Origin: Clostridiales bacterium
GTDB lineage: Bacteria > Bacillota > Clostridia > Lachnospirales > Anaerotignaceae
DNA: 52,676 bases
NCBI GenBank assembly: GCA_019423725.1
Contig: JAHZAW010000050.1
Span: 166,880 to 219,555 of the forward strand
Direction of reading: 5' to 3'
Positions 8,072-15,302 of this stretch are shown in pieces. Numbering within the stretch: the stretch's first letter is position 1; every line of letters starts with the position of its first letter. The position numbers and the translations under genes were made by a program. The notes under the pieces were generated by a model. That model was given only the letters and a program-made list of their open reading frames with translations. It was not told the origin of the DNA and did no database searches.

Positions 8072-8848
8072 TCAGTCCATACTTCCGCTTCTGAATCCCT
8101 CAAGGTCCAGTGTGACATAGCGGAAACCTGATTTCTTGATATTTTCTATAAGCTCCTGATCAGATATCAATTCGTTGAATCTGTCCCTGGGGACTTCTAT
8201 TCTTGCAATATCTCCATGCATCCTGACCCTGCCGCTGGGTATTCCCTTTAAGGCAAGGAGCAGTTCAGCCTTTTCGACCTTTGCAAAATTTTCTTCAGTA
8301 AGTTCCGTATCATAGGGGAATCTTGTGGCAAGGCAGGAGTTTGATGCCTTATCCCAAGTTTCAAGTCCCAGTTCCTTAGCCGCCTGTCTTATATCCTGTT
8401 TTGTCATCCCTGCTTCGTACAGCGGACTGACTATTCCAAGTTCCTTTGCAGCTTCCGCACCGGGTCTGTATGCCTTACCGTCATCGGCATTCTTGCCGTC
8501 GGCAACGGTGTCAAAGCCTAATTCTGCTGCTTTTTTTATAACGGCACCCATGATATTCTTTTTACAGAAATAACATCTTTTTTTGTCATTGAATTTAAAT
8601 TCTTTGACAGCAAATGCGTCTGTTTTCACAACATAATATTTAATTCCCGTCTTCTTGGCGAGATATTCAGCGTCTTTAAGATCCTTTCTTGAAAGCATGA
8701 TGCCGTCTCCGATGACAGCTATCGCATTGTCTTTCAAGACTTCATAAGCCACGTTCATAAGCAGATCCGAATCGACTCCTCCGGAATATGCAACGCACAG
8801 CTTATCAAACTTTGAGATATATTCTCTAAGTCTGTCCAGTTTTTCCAC
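8072..8848 (-). CDS. larE: ATP-dependent sulfur transferase LarE
   Basis: LarE adenylates and thiolates the carboxylates of the LarB product during nickel-pincer cofactor synthesis. The 258-residue protein has the PP-loop ATP-binding motif YSGGVDSDLLM, the motif RCYFCK and the conserved NSCLATRFPY. These give three cysteines in the pattern associated with iron-sulfur LarE proteins, as distinct from the single sacrificial cysteine of the Lactobacillus enzyme. The start is the GTG at 8848, because AAGGAGG at 8856-8862 is 7 nt away; an upstream in-frame ATG would overlap that ribosome binding site. It is the first gene of the operon larE-larB-larC-mltG-trmR-trhP. Confidence 0.95.
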   Translation of the reverse strand: MEKLDRLREYISKFDKLCVAYSGGVDSDLLMNVAYEVLKDNAIAVIGDGIMLSRKDLKDAEYLAKKTGIKYYVVKTDAFAVKEFKFNDKKRCYFCKKNIMGAVIKKAAELGFDTVADGKNADDGKAYRPGAEAAKELGIVSPLYEAGMTKQDIRQAAKELGLETWDKASNSCLATRFPYDTELTEENFAKVEKAELLLALKGIPSGRVRMHGDIARIEVPRDRFNELISDQELIENIKKSGFRYVTLDLEGFRSGSMD

Positions 8849-8892
8849 ACAAACGCCTCCTTTTTGTATTTTCACATATTCATACAGATTAA

Positions 8893-8921
8893 ATTATACT
8901 ACAAAATATGCAAAAAAGGAA
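8893..8921 (-). promoter_or_regulatory. Candidate promoter of the larE-mltG-trhP operon
   Basis: On the minus strand a perfect TATAAT (8893-8898) lies 45 bp upstream of the larE start. A weak -35 (TTCCTT, 8916-8921) is 17 bp away. No NikR-like palindrome was recognised nearby. Confidence 0.45.
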
Positions 8922-8965
8922 TAGTGTATAAAAACCGTAAGGAATTTTAAACATAGTTGAATGAA

Positions 8966-9568
8966 TTATTTTCTTATTTTTGATGATATCTTAATAAAAA
9001 CCAGGCTCACAACGGCGGTCAGTATATAAAATATCAGATGTCCTCTGCTTATGACATCTCCAGCACTCTGCCAGTACTCACCTAAAAAATATCCCGCTGA
9101 AATAAGCAGTGTATTCCATACAAATGCACCTATGGCTGTATAGACTATAAATACCGTGACTTTCATACCCATCAGCCCTGCAGGTATGGATATATATGTT
9201 CTTGCTATTGGAAAGACCCTGGCGATAAGCACCGACTGGCTGCCATACTTATCAAATACTTTCTTTGCGTTTTCAAGGCCCTTGCCAATGGATCTGTATT
9301 TTACGCATACTGTCTTTTCAATAAAACTCCTTCCAAAACGGCCAAAACAGTAGCATACCAGACTTCCGATTATTCCTCCTGCGGTGCTCACCAATACCGC
9401 ACCAAGCAGCGACATTTCCCCTCCATAAACAAAATATCCTATAAAAGGCAGCAAAACCTCACTGGAAACAGGAAAACATCCATATTCCAGTGAGGTCGCT
9501 ATAAATATGCCTAAATAACCAAAACTATTAACCATTTTTGTAAGGGTATCGATTATCAAGACTTTCAT
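8966..9568 (-). CDS. DedA/VTT-family membrane protein
   Basis: This 200-residue integral membrane protein belongs to the DedA (SNARE-associated, VTT) family, whose members take part in polyprenyl-phosphate or phospholipid recycling and envelope homeostasis. The family motif region GRFGRSFIEKT ... FDKYGSQSVLIARVFPIARTYISIPAGLMGM is clear and includes the conserved Arg residues, with five or six hydrophobic segments. The start is uncertain. GGAG at 9569-9572 directly abuts the ATG at 9568, whereas an in-frame TTG at 9559 has a 9-nt spacing. The substrate cannot be told from the sequence. Confidence 0.88.
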   Translation of the reverse strand: MKVLIIDTLTKMVNSFGYLGIFIATSLEYGCFPVSSEVLLPFIGYFVYGGEMSLLGAVLVSTAGGIIGSLVCYCFGRFGRSFIEKTVCVKYRSIGKGLENAKKVFDKYGSQSVLIARVFPIARTYISIPAGLMGMKVTVFIVYTAIGAFVWNTLLISAGYFLGEYWQSAGDVISRGHLIFYILTAVVSLVFIKISSKIRK

Positions 9569-9607
9569 CTCCGAATCAGCTTATAAATAATAATATGCTC
9601 CGGAGAT
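9567..9607. promoter_or_regulatory. Inverted repeat covering the DedA ribosome binding site
   Basis: ATCTCCG (9567-9573) can pair with CGGAGAT (9601-9607) across a 27-base AT-rich loop. On the minus-strand RNA this pairing would hide the only Shine-Dalgarno of the DedA gene. The stem is short, so this is tentative. Confidence 0.3.
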
Positions 9608-9623
9608 TTTCCATATTAAATTA

Positions 9624-11621
9624 TTATGCGATAAAAAGTCTGAGGAAAAGATCATAGGCTTCATGTATGCCCTTCATGGCGTCTCCTATTCCACCGCAGT
9701 CACCTATTTTAGCATAGGATATCCTTTCATCAAGACAGGCCTGTGTTACATCGTTATCTCTGGGAACAAAGCCTGAAGCAATTATAATATTATCGGCAGG
9801 TATCTTCTTTTCTCCTTCGGGCGTATCAGCTATAACATATCCGTCAGCGATCTCTTTTACAGTTGTCTCTGACATTGTCTTAATGCCTGCTGCCTTGACT
9901 TCCTTCATTACTATCCATTTAAGTCCGCCGAGATCTTTGCCTATTTTCTTTGTCATCTCAACAACCGTGATATCAGCGGGTATATCAACAGCAGGTATAT
10001 CCTTTCCTATAAACATCTTATTGAACGATACTGACTCATCTGTAGAGTAGTGTTTTGATGCTATGTACTGAGCCGTTTCAATGCCTACGGTTCCACCGCC
10101 GATTATTACAGTACTGCCCTTTTTGATTTTTGCTGCCATTTCAGGTCCACCCTTTAATACGTCAAGAGCCATATATACATTTTCTCTGTCTATTCCCTTG
10201 ATATTGGGTACAAATGCCTCTCCGCCAAAGGCCTCAACAACAAAATAAGGTTTAAGTTCACTTACGAACTCTCCGTCTACTGTCGTATTATATCTTATAT
10301 CCACTCCAAGCTGTTCAAGCTCATACTTTTTGTTTTCAATAAACTTAAGAAGATCCTGTTTATGGGGAGGTATCGCCGCATCCACGAGCATTCCTCCAAT
10401 GGCTGAATCCTCTGTACAAAGTATTGTTTTATATCCTCTTTCGGCTGATTTTTTAGCCGCTTCAAGTCCCGCAGGACCAGCTCCAACTACCAGTACTTTT
10501 TTAGCTGAAACTACCTTCCTGTGTGTTTTTTCCTCAGCTTCATGTCCAACTTCAGGATTATATGCACATAAAACCGGCTTGCCTCTTAATACAGCTTCAA
10601 TACATTTGTTGCAGCCCTGGCAGCGGTTATAGGGCATTCCTGTAAGTACTTTATCGGCAAAATTGGGATCTGCAAGAAAACCTCTGGCTGTTCCAACAAA
10701 ATCAGCTATTCCGTTTTCAAGTATCTTTTCAATGGTATCTATGTTATTGATCCTGTTGCATGCAATAACAGGAACATTGACAACTCTCTTTATGGCATCG
10801 GCAAGGTATGCGAATCCTCCAGCGGGAAGCTGATAGGATATCTGGGGAACAGGAGCTTCATGCCATCCTCCTGTTACATTTACAGCATCGATAAGTCCCT
10901 CAGCATCTGCTATTGAACAGAACTTCTGCATATAGTCTACACCATATCCTCCGGGCATCATCTGTGAACCGGCGATACGCACTATAACGGGATAGTCCTT
11001 TCCAACGGCTGCTCTTACGGCTCTTAAAGTATCCAGAGGCATTTTCATTCTCTTTTCTTCATCTCCGCCGTATTCGTCATCACGAAGGTTTGTGAGGGGT
11101 GAGAGGAAAAGTGTAAGAAGATATCCGGCTGAACAGCTGATCTCAACGGCATCAACGCCTATTTCCCTGCACTTTACAGCCGCATCTGCAAAATCCTTTA
11201 TGGTCTGTTCTATCTGTTCCTTTGTGAGCACATCACATTCATTTTTATATATGGATGAAGGAACATTTGAAGGAGCAACCGGCTTAAGTCCATAGTTGCT
11301 TTCACTGTTTCTTCCTCTATGGAAAAGCTGAACGATATGTTTTGTTCCGCTGTTGTGTATCATATCATTAATAGCTTTTTCTCTTTCAAAAAATGATTCT
11401 TCCTTTACATTGGGCATATTGTCAGCAGCGCCGTATTCACTTACTCCACATACCTGAGTTATGGCCGCAGCTCCGCTGTTTGCCCTCTGCTCAAAAAATG
11501 CCATGTCCTGGTCTGTGAGCTGTCCGCCTGTGGCAAATCCCGTATGCATGGCAAGCATTATTATCCTGTTTTTTAACTCCATATTATTGATCTTAAAAGG
11601 TGTTGCGCTTATATAAGACAT
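9624..11621 (-). CDS. Old-yellow-enzyme-type NADH:flavin oxidoreductase (2-enoate/2,4-dienoyl-CoA reductase family)
   Basis: This 665-residue multidomain flavoenzyme has an N-terminal FMN-binding TIM barrel (residues 1 to about 330, with QLFHRGRNS, DAVEISCSAGYLLTLFLSPLTNLRDDEYGG and FVGTARGFLADPNFADK). Next comes a four-cysteine [4Fe-4S] motif (NRCQGCNKCIEAVLRG ... LCAYNPEVG), then an FAD/NAD(P) module (KVLVVGAGPAGLEAAKKSAERG near residue 375 and TVIIGGGTVGIETAQYI near 495). This matches 2-enoate reductases, 2,4-dienoyl-CoA reductase FadH and the bile-acid enzymes BaiCD and BaiH. It should reduce an activated C=C bond with NAD(P)H, but the substrate is not predictable. AAGGGGG precedes the ATG. 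It is monocistronic or loosely linked to the DedA gene 55 bp downstream. Confidence 0.92.
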   Translation of the reverse strand: MSYISATPFKINNMELKNRIIMLAMHTGFATGGQLTDQDMAFFEQRANSGAAAITQVCGVSEYGAADNMPNVKEESFFEREKAINDMIHNSGTKHIVQLFHRGRNSESNYGLKPVAPSNVPSSIYKNECDVLTKEQIEQTIKDFADAAVKCREIGVDAVEISCSAGYLLTLFLSPLTNLRDDEYGGDEEKRMKMPLDTLRAVRAAVGKDYPVIVRIAGSQMMPGGYGVDYMQKFCSIADAEGLIDAVNVTGGWHEAPVPQISYQLPAGGFAYLADAIKRVVNVPVIACNRINNIDTIEKILENGIADFVGTARGFLADPNFADKVLTGMPYNRCQGCNKCIEAVLRGKPVLCAYNPEVGHEAEEKTHRKVVSAKKVLVVGAGPAGLEAAKKSAERGYKTILCTEDSAIGGMLVDAAIPPHKQDLLKFIENKKYELEQLGVDIRYNTTVDGEFVSELKPYFVVEAFGGEAFVPNIKGIDRENVYMALDVLKGGPEMAAKIKKGSTVIIGGGTVGIETAQYIASKHYSTDESVSFNKMFIGKDIPAVDIPADITVVEMTKKIGKDLGGLKWIVMKEVKAAGIKTMSETTVKEIADGYVIADTPEGEKKIPADNIIIASGFVPRDNDVTQACLDERISYAKIGDCGGIGDAMKGIHEAYDLFLRLFIA

Positions 11622-11755
11622 ATCGTTTCCCCCTTACCGTAAACTTTACTTTATGTAATGATTATAGTATATTAAAATCAGAAGAAAAATACAAGTGCAG
11701 GCTTATAATGCCTTGGGTATTTTATGCCGCATCAGCTTGAAAAAGGAGGCTTAAA

Positions 11756-12946
11756 ATGAAATTTAAAAATAAGTTTAAAAATAAATTATTGTCAGCTTTT
11801 ATACTGGCATCGGCCATGGTGCTTTCATCCTGTTCAGCCAAGGCCAGCGCTGATGAAACATACTTGCCGGAGGCGCAAAACGATACCATATATGCCTCTG
11901 TAGGCGGCGGAAGCAGTGATCTTCGTGTAAGTTTCATCGATGTGGGACAGGGAGACAGCGAATTTATAGAACTCCCCAACGGAGAGACACTACTGATAGA
12001 TGCCGGAACCAACGAAACCGGACAAAACGTAACCAATTATATAAAATCTCTGGGATATACGTCCATAAACTATGTTGTAGGCACCCATCCACACGAAGAC
12101 CATATAGGCGGTCTTGATGATGTGATAAACACCTTTGACGTAGGAAGCCTGTATATGCCCAAAGTAACCGCTGATACCCAGACGTTTGAAGATGTACTGG
12201 ATGCCGCCGAATCAAAGGGTCTTATGATAAATACGGCCAAGGCAGGTGTTACACTTGTTGATTCAGATGGACTCAGCGTAAAAATGTTAGCGCCTACCCA
12301 GGACAGCTACGATAATACCAATGACTACTCAGCTGTCATAAAAGTGGTTTACGATGATACATCTTTTCTCTTTACAGGTGATGCCGAGGAATATTCGGAA
12401 AGTCTTATAAGCGGAGATGTAAAGGCTGATGTACTTAAAGTCGGACACCATGGAAGCTCCACATCCACCAGCCAGGCATTTTTAGACAGAGTGTCCCCTT
12501 CCTATGCCGTAATAAGCTGTGGCAGGGATAATTCCTATGGCCATCCCCATAGCGAGACATTACAAAAACTCAGTGCAGCCGGTGTCATAGTATACAGGAC
12601 AGACGAGTTAGGTACCATAACAGCAGTATCCGATGGAAAGACCATAACATTTGATACGAGCACAGCAAATACATCCACTGCTGTGGCTCCAAATAATGCT
12701 TCTAATACTTCCGGTAATACTTCTTCAGATACCCAGGCTGTTTCTCCATCCGCTCAGACTGGCAGTCAGGAGACATCTGCAAATGAGACAGGCAAAACCT
12801 ATGTTTTAAATACAAATACTAAAAAAATACACCTGCCTGAATGCAGTTCAGTGGATAAAATGTCTGAGTCAAATAAAGCCTATACCGACGATTATGACAA
12901 GGCCATAGCTGATGGTTATGAACCCTGCAAAATATGCAATCCTTAA
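11756..12946 (+). CDS. Secreted metallo-beta-lactamase-fold lipoprotein, ComEC/Rec2-like, with Ada-type C-terminal motif
   Basis: This 396-residue protein starts with a lipoprotein signal peptide (lipobox LSSC, Cys26). A ComEC/Rec2-like metallo-beta-lactamase domain follows at about residues 62-300 (VSFIDVGQGDSEFIELPNG, THPHEDHIGGLDDV, LFTGDAEEY, VLKVGHHGSSTSTSQAFLD). A Ser/Thr/Asn-rich linker leads to a C-terminal segment with HLPECSSVDKM ... GYEPCKICNP. That segment resembles the methylphosphotriester/zinc motif (Me-Ada-like) often found at the end of such extracellular nucleases. The ComEC competence channel itself is absent, so this is probably a surface-anchored hydrolase of nucleic acid or another phosphoester. 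AAGGAGG precedes the ATG. DUF3006 follows immediately. Confidence 0.9.
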   Translation: MKFKNKFKNKLLSAFILASAMVLSSCSAKASADETYLPEAQNDTIYASVGGGSSDLRVSFIDVGQGDSEFIELPNGETLLIDAGTNETGQNVTNYIKSLGYTSINYVVGTHPHEDHIGGLDDVINTFDVGSLYMPKVTADTQTFEDVLDAAESKGLMINTAKAGVTLVDSDGLSVKMLAPTQDSYDNTNDYSAVIKVVYDDTSFLFTGDAEEYSESLISGDVKADVLKVGHHGSSTSTSQAFLDRVSPSYAVISCGRDNSYGHPHSETLQKLSAAGVIVYRTDELGTITAVSDGKTITFDTSTANTSTAVAPNNASNTSGNTSSDTQAVSPSAQTGSQETSANETGKTYVLNTNTKKIHLPECSSVDKMSESNKAYTDDYDKAIADGYEPCKICNP

Positions 12947-12958
12947 AGAGGTGTGGAA

Positions 12959-13162
12959 ATGAAGATCACTGTAGACAGGTTTGAAGAAAAATACGCGGTA
13001 TGCTTTACCGAAGATAAAATAAAAATAGATATACCTTCCGGATTGATACCGGATGCCTCAGAAGGCGATGTATACGATATGACATTTAGAAAACTTCCGG
13101 AGGAACGTAAAAAAAGACACGCCTCCATAGAAGAAAAAGCAAAAAGACTGTGGGCTGATTGA
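12959..13162 (+). CDS. DUF3006 family small protein
   Basis: This 67-residue protein matches DUF3006: it begins KITVDRFEEKYAVCF, has an IDIPSGLIPDASEGDVYDM core and ends in a basic helical tail (LPEERKKRHASIEEKAKRLW). DUF3006 genes commonly sit next to ComEC-like metallo-beta-lactamase genes, as here, but the function is unknown. The ATG at 12959 is 7 nt from the AAAGAGGT ribosome binding site, whereas the GTG at 12953 is too close. Its stop codon lies inside the terminator hairpin. Confidence 0.85.
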   Translation: MKITVDRFEEKYAVCFTEDKIKIDIPSGLIPDASEGDVYDMTFRKLPEERKKRHASIEEKAKRLWAD

Positions 13163-13176
13163 GCCCACAGTTTTTT
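13147..13176 (+). terminator. Terminator of the MBL-DUF3006 operon
   Basis: A 10-bp stem (13147-13156 with 13162-13171) has a 5-base loop and is followed by six T residues on the plus strand. It includes the DUF3006 stop codon. Confidence 0.92.
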
Positions 13177-13196
13177 GCTTTCTTTTTGATTTCTTT

Positions 13197-13545
13197 TTAT
13201 GATTCTTTTCCATTCTGTCTTATATAAACCGCTGTTTCTTTGATTATAAACGCATCTTTGAAACTCTTTGACGGTCTAAGACCAGTCATCTTGTGCAGTT
13301 TTTCAAGTCTGGAGTTTATGGTGTTTCTGTGAAGGCCAGTCCTTTCTGCAGTCTCAGTCACATTCATACAGCTGTCAACATAGGCCTCGGCACAGTCCAG
13401 TATATCTGATGAAAAGAGCCGTTGAGGAAAATATACGCCAGGGAATAAAACTGATATCCCCTGAATGCGCACTCCCCTTTTCCGTTCCGGCCGATAACCT
13501 CATAGCTCTTACTCAAAGCGCTCACAGTATACACCCTAAATAAAA
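13197..13545 (-). pseudogene. Remnant of a PucR/CdaR-type transcriptional regulator
   Basis: The last 75 residues before the stop at 13197 match the C-terminal helix-turn-helix of PucR/CdaR-type regulators: SSDILDCAEAYVDSCMNVTETAERTGLHRNTINSRLEKL (described at about 13280-13405). Upstream, a second frame from roughly 13545 to 13430 encodes AFRGYQFYSLAYI, like the strand that precedes this HTH in the family. The two parts are out of frame, and the rest of the roughly 400-residue protein is missing. I read this as a decayed gene. A small standalone HTH protein starting near 13472 is less likely because no ribosome binding site is evident. Confidence 0.6.
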
Positions 13546-13550
13546 TAGAT

Positions 13551-13581
13551 GGCCCCGCAGAACACCTGCGGGGCCTTTTTT
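13551..13581. terminator. GC-rich terminator hairpin downstream of the methionine gamma-lyase gene
   Basis: A perfect 10-bp stem (13551-13560 with 13566-13575) and a 5-base loop are followed by six T on the plus strand, and by ATCTATTTTATTT on the minus strand. On the minus strand it is placed to end the methionine gamma-lyase transcript. Confidence 0.8.
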
Positions 13582-13630
13582 AAAGAAAATGGGAATTGAA
13601 GTTCATATCAGGGATATGATAGCTTAATTA

Positions 13631-14824
13631 TTAGATCTGAGCTAATGCCTGTTCAACGTCAGCAAGAAGGTCTTCCTTATTTTCAAGTCCGGCTGAAAGT
13701 CTTACCAGTCCTTCGGGGATTCCTGCCTCTTTAAGTTCTTCGGGTGTATAAGGAGAATGCGTCATACTTGCGGGGTGTTCAACAAGTGTCTCCGCATCTC
13801 CAAGGCTTACAGCTATTGTACACATCTTAAGCGCGTTTACAAATTTCATACCTGCTGCCTTTCCACCCTTTACCTCAAATGATACCATTCCGCCAAAGTC
13901 TTTCATCTGTTTAGCGGCTACGTCATGATTAGGGAATGATGCAAGTCCGGGATAGTATACCTTTTCTACCTTGTCACTCTTTTCAAGCATTTCTGCAAGA
14001 GCTCTTGCATTTTCGCAGTGGCGCATCATTCTGAGTTCGAATGTTTTAAGTCCTCTTAAAATAAGGAATGCAGCAAATGGATCGATAACAGCACCTGTCA
14101 TATCCTTTACGCCAAACATTCTTACTTCACTTATAAAATCAGCCTTTCCAACTACGAATCCCGCGATCACATCGCCATGACCATTGAGATATTTTGTGGC
14201 TGAATGAACAACAACATCTGCGCCAAGTTCAAGGGGTCTCTGGAGGAAGGGCGTTGCAAATGTATTGTCACATACAACCTTTATATCTTTATTGTATCCA
14301 TGAGCTATTTCTGCTATAGCTGCTATATCAGCAACTTTAAGGTTAGGGTTTGCGGGTGTCTCAAGATAAACCGCAACAGTATTTTCTTTGAGGTGTGATC
14401 TTACCTCTTCAAGATTTGATGTATCTATAAATGAAACTTTTACGCCATAACGGGGCAGTCCATGATTAAGGAGAGCAAATGTACATCCATAAAGAGTACC
14501 GTCTGCAATGATATGTGATCCTGCCTTTGCGATACTCCAAAGGGCTGATGATATAGCTCCCATTCCAGATGCTGTTGCGATGGCTGCTTCAGCGTTTTCA
14601 AGGGCAGCTACTTTCTGTTCAAGAACTGTAGCTGTGGGATTTCCAAGGCGTGTATATATATATCCGTTTTCCTCACCGGCAAATCTTCTTCCGCCCTGCT
14701 CACAGGATTCAAAATAATATGTTGAACTCTGATAAATGGGTGTTGATAAAGCTCCGTATGTCTCGCCTTCGATGTTTCCAGCGTGGATAGCTTTTGTACC
14801 AAAACCTTTATAATTAGCTTTCAT
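13631..14824 (-). CDS. megL: Methionine gamma-lyase (PLP-dependent trans-sulfuration family)
   Basis: This 397-residue Cys/Met-metabolism PLP enzyme carries the family hallmarks: YTRLGNPT near residue 60, ASGMGAISSAL, the PLP-stacking Tyr in DGTLYGCTFALL, CDNTFATPFLQ, the Schiff-base Lys in VVHSATKYLNGHGDVIAG, and SLGDAETLVEHPASMTHS. The Cys after TLYG is typical of methionine gamma-lyase (Cys116 in the Pseudomonas enzyme) and argues against cystathionine lyase or synthase. The expected reaction is methionine to methanethiol, ammonia and 2-oxobutyrate. The ATG at 14824 is 8 nt from AAAGGAG; an in-frame GTG at 14833 overlaps that site. It is divergent from a probable methionine transporter, which supports the assignment. 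Confidence 0.88.
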   Translation of the reverse strand: MKANYKGFGTKAIHAGNIEGETYGALSTPIYQSSTYYFESCEQGGRRFAGEENGYIYTRLGNPTATVLEQKVAALENAEAAIATASGMGAISSALWSIAKAGSHIIADGTLYGCTFALLNHGLPRYGVKVSFIDTSNLEEVRSHLKENTVAVYLETPANPNLKVADIAAIAEIAHGYNKDIKVVCDNTFATPFLQRPLELGADVVVHSATKYLNGHGDVIAGFVVGKADFISEVRMFGVKDMTGAVIDPFAAFLILRGLKTFELRMMRHCENARALAEMLEKSDKVEKVYYPGLASFPNHDVAAKQMKDFGGMVSFEVKGGKAAGMKFVNALKMCTIAVSLGDAETLVEHPASMTHSPYTPEELKEAGIPEGLVRLSAGLENKEDLLADVEQALAQI

Positions 14825-15046
14825 AAAAAACACTCCTTTTGTTATATTCCCTTTTATTTCTGCTTAAATTACCTTTTAATTAAACCTTTTGTTTCTTTTG
14901 GCCTTTAATAATCATAAATAATCAATAAACTATGTATAATTTCTTTATGTTATTGTCAGACATTTAAGTTAATATTTATTTCTCTCTCGCTGTGATTTAA
15001 TCATAACATCTTTTTCCACCAGGGTGTTAATATGTAAATTGTATAT

Positions 15047-15179
15047 CTGGTTATCTATTTTCCCAATAGCAGACAGCATTTTTACTATATTGTTTTTTAT
15101 TTCAATACAATGCACTTATATTATGTACATTATTATAATAAAAATCGATACCCAGTTATCAGTTTTACCAATTATGCAG
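15047..15179. repeat. Pair of direct repeats between methionine lyase and transporter genes
   Basis: Two related segments, 15047-15072 and 15152-15179, share the pattern GTTATC, two variable bases, TTTT, then CCAAT and a downstream GCAG. They are about 105 bp apart, near ten helical turns, in the 478-bp divergent intergenic region. A second pair of related dyads flanks them: CACCAGGGTG at 15017-15026 and ATTACCAGGTAAT at 15202-15214. This resembles paired binding sites for a regulator of both genes. No SAM riboswitch or T-box core was found in the region. Confidence 0.45.
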
Positions 15180-15215
15180 TTCACACAAGTCATGCTATAA
15201 TATTACCAGGTAATA
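15172..15215 (+). promoter_or_regulatory. Extended -10 promoter and overlapping palindrome of the transporter gene
   Basis: TGCTATAAT (15193-15201) is an extended -10 box with a weak -35 (TTATGC, 15172-15177) 18 bp upstream. Immediately downstream, a perfect 7+1+7 palindrome (TATTACC-A-GGTAATA, 15201-15215) covers the expected start site, where a repressor would block transcription. Confidence 0.55.
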
Positions 15216-15302
15216 AGTTAATATTTTTTCTCGAGCTGCTGGATCAATCAATAATCACTGCTTAATTATGAAATAATGATTAAATAAAGAGGAGGCATTA
15301 CA

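Noticed and set aside
14825..15302. SAM riboswitch or T-box upstream of the methionine genes
   Set aside because: I looked for the conserved cores and for a terminator near either start codon and found neither.
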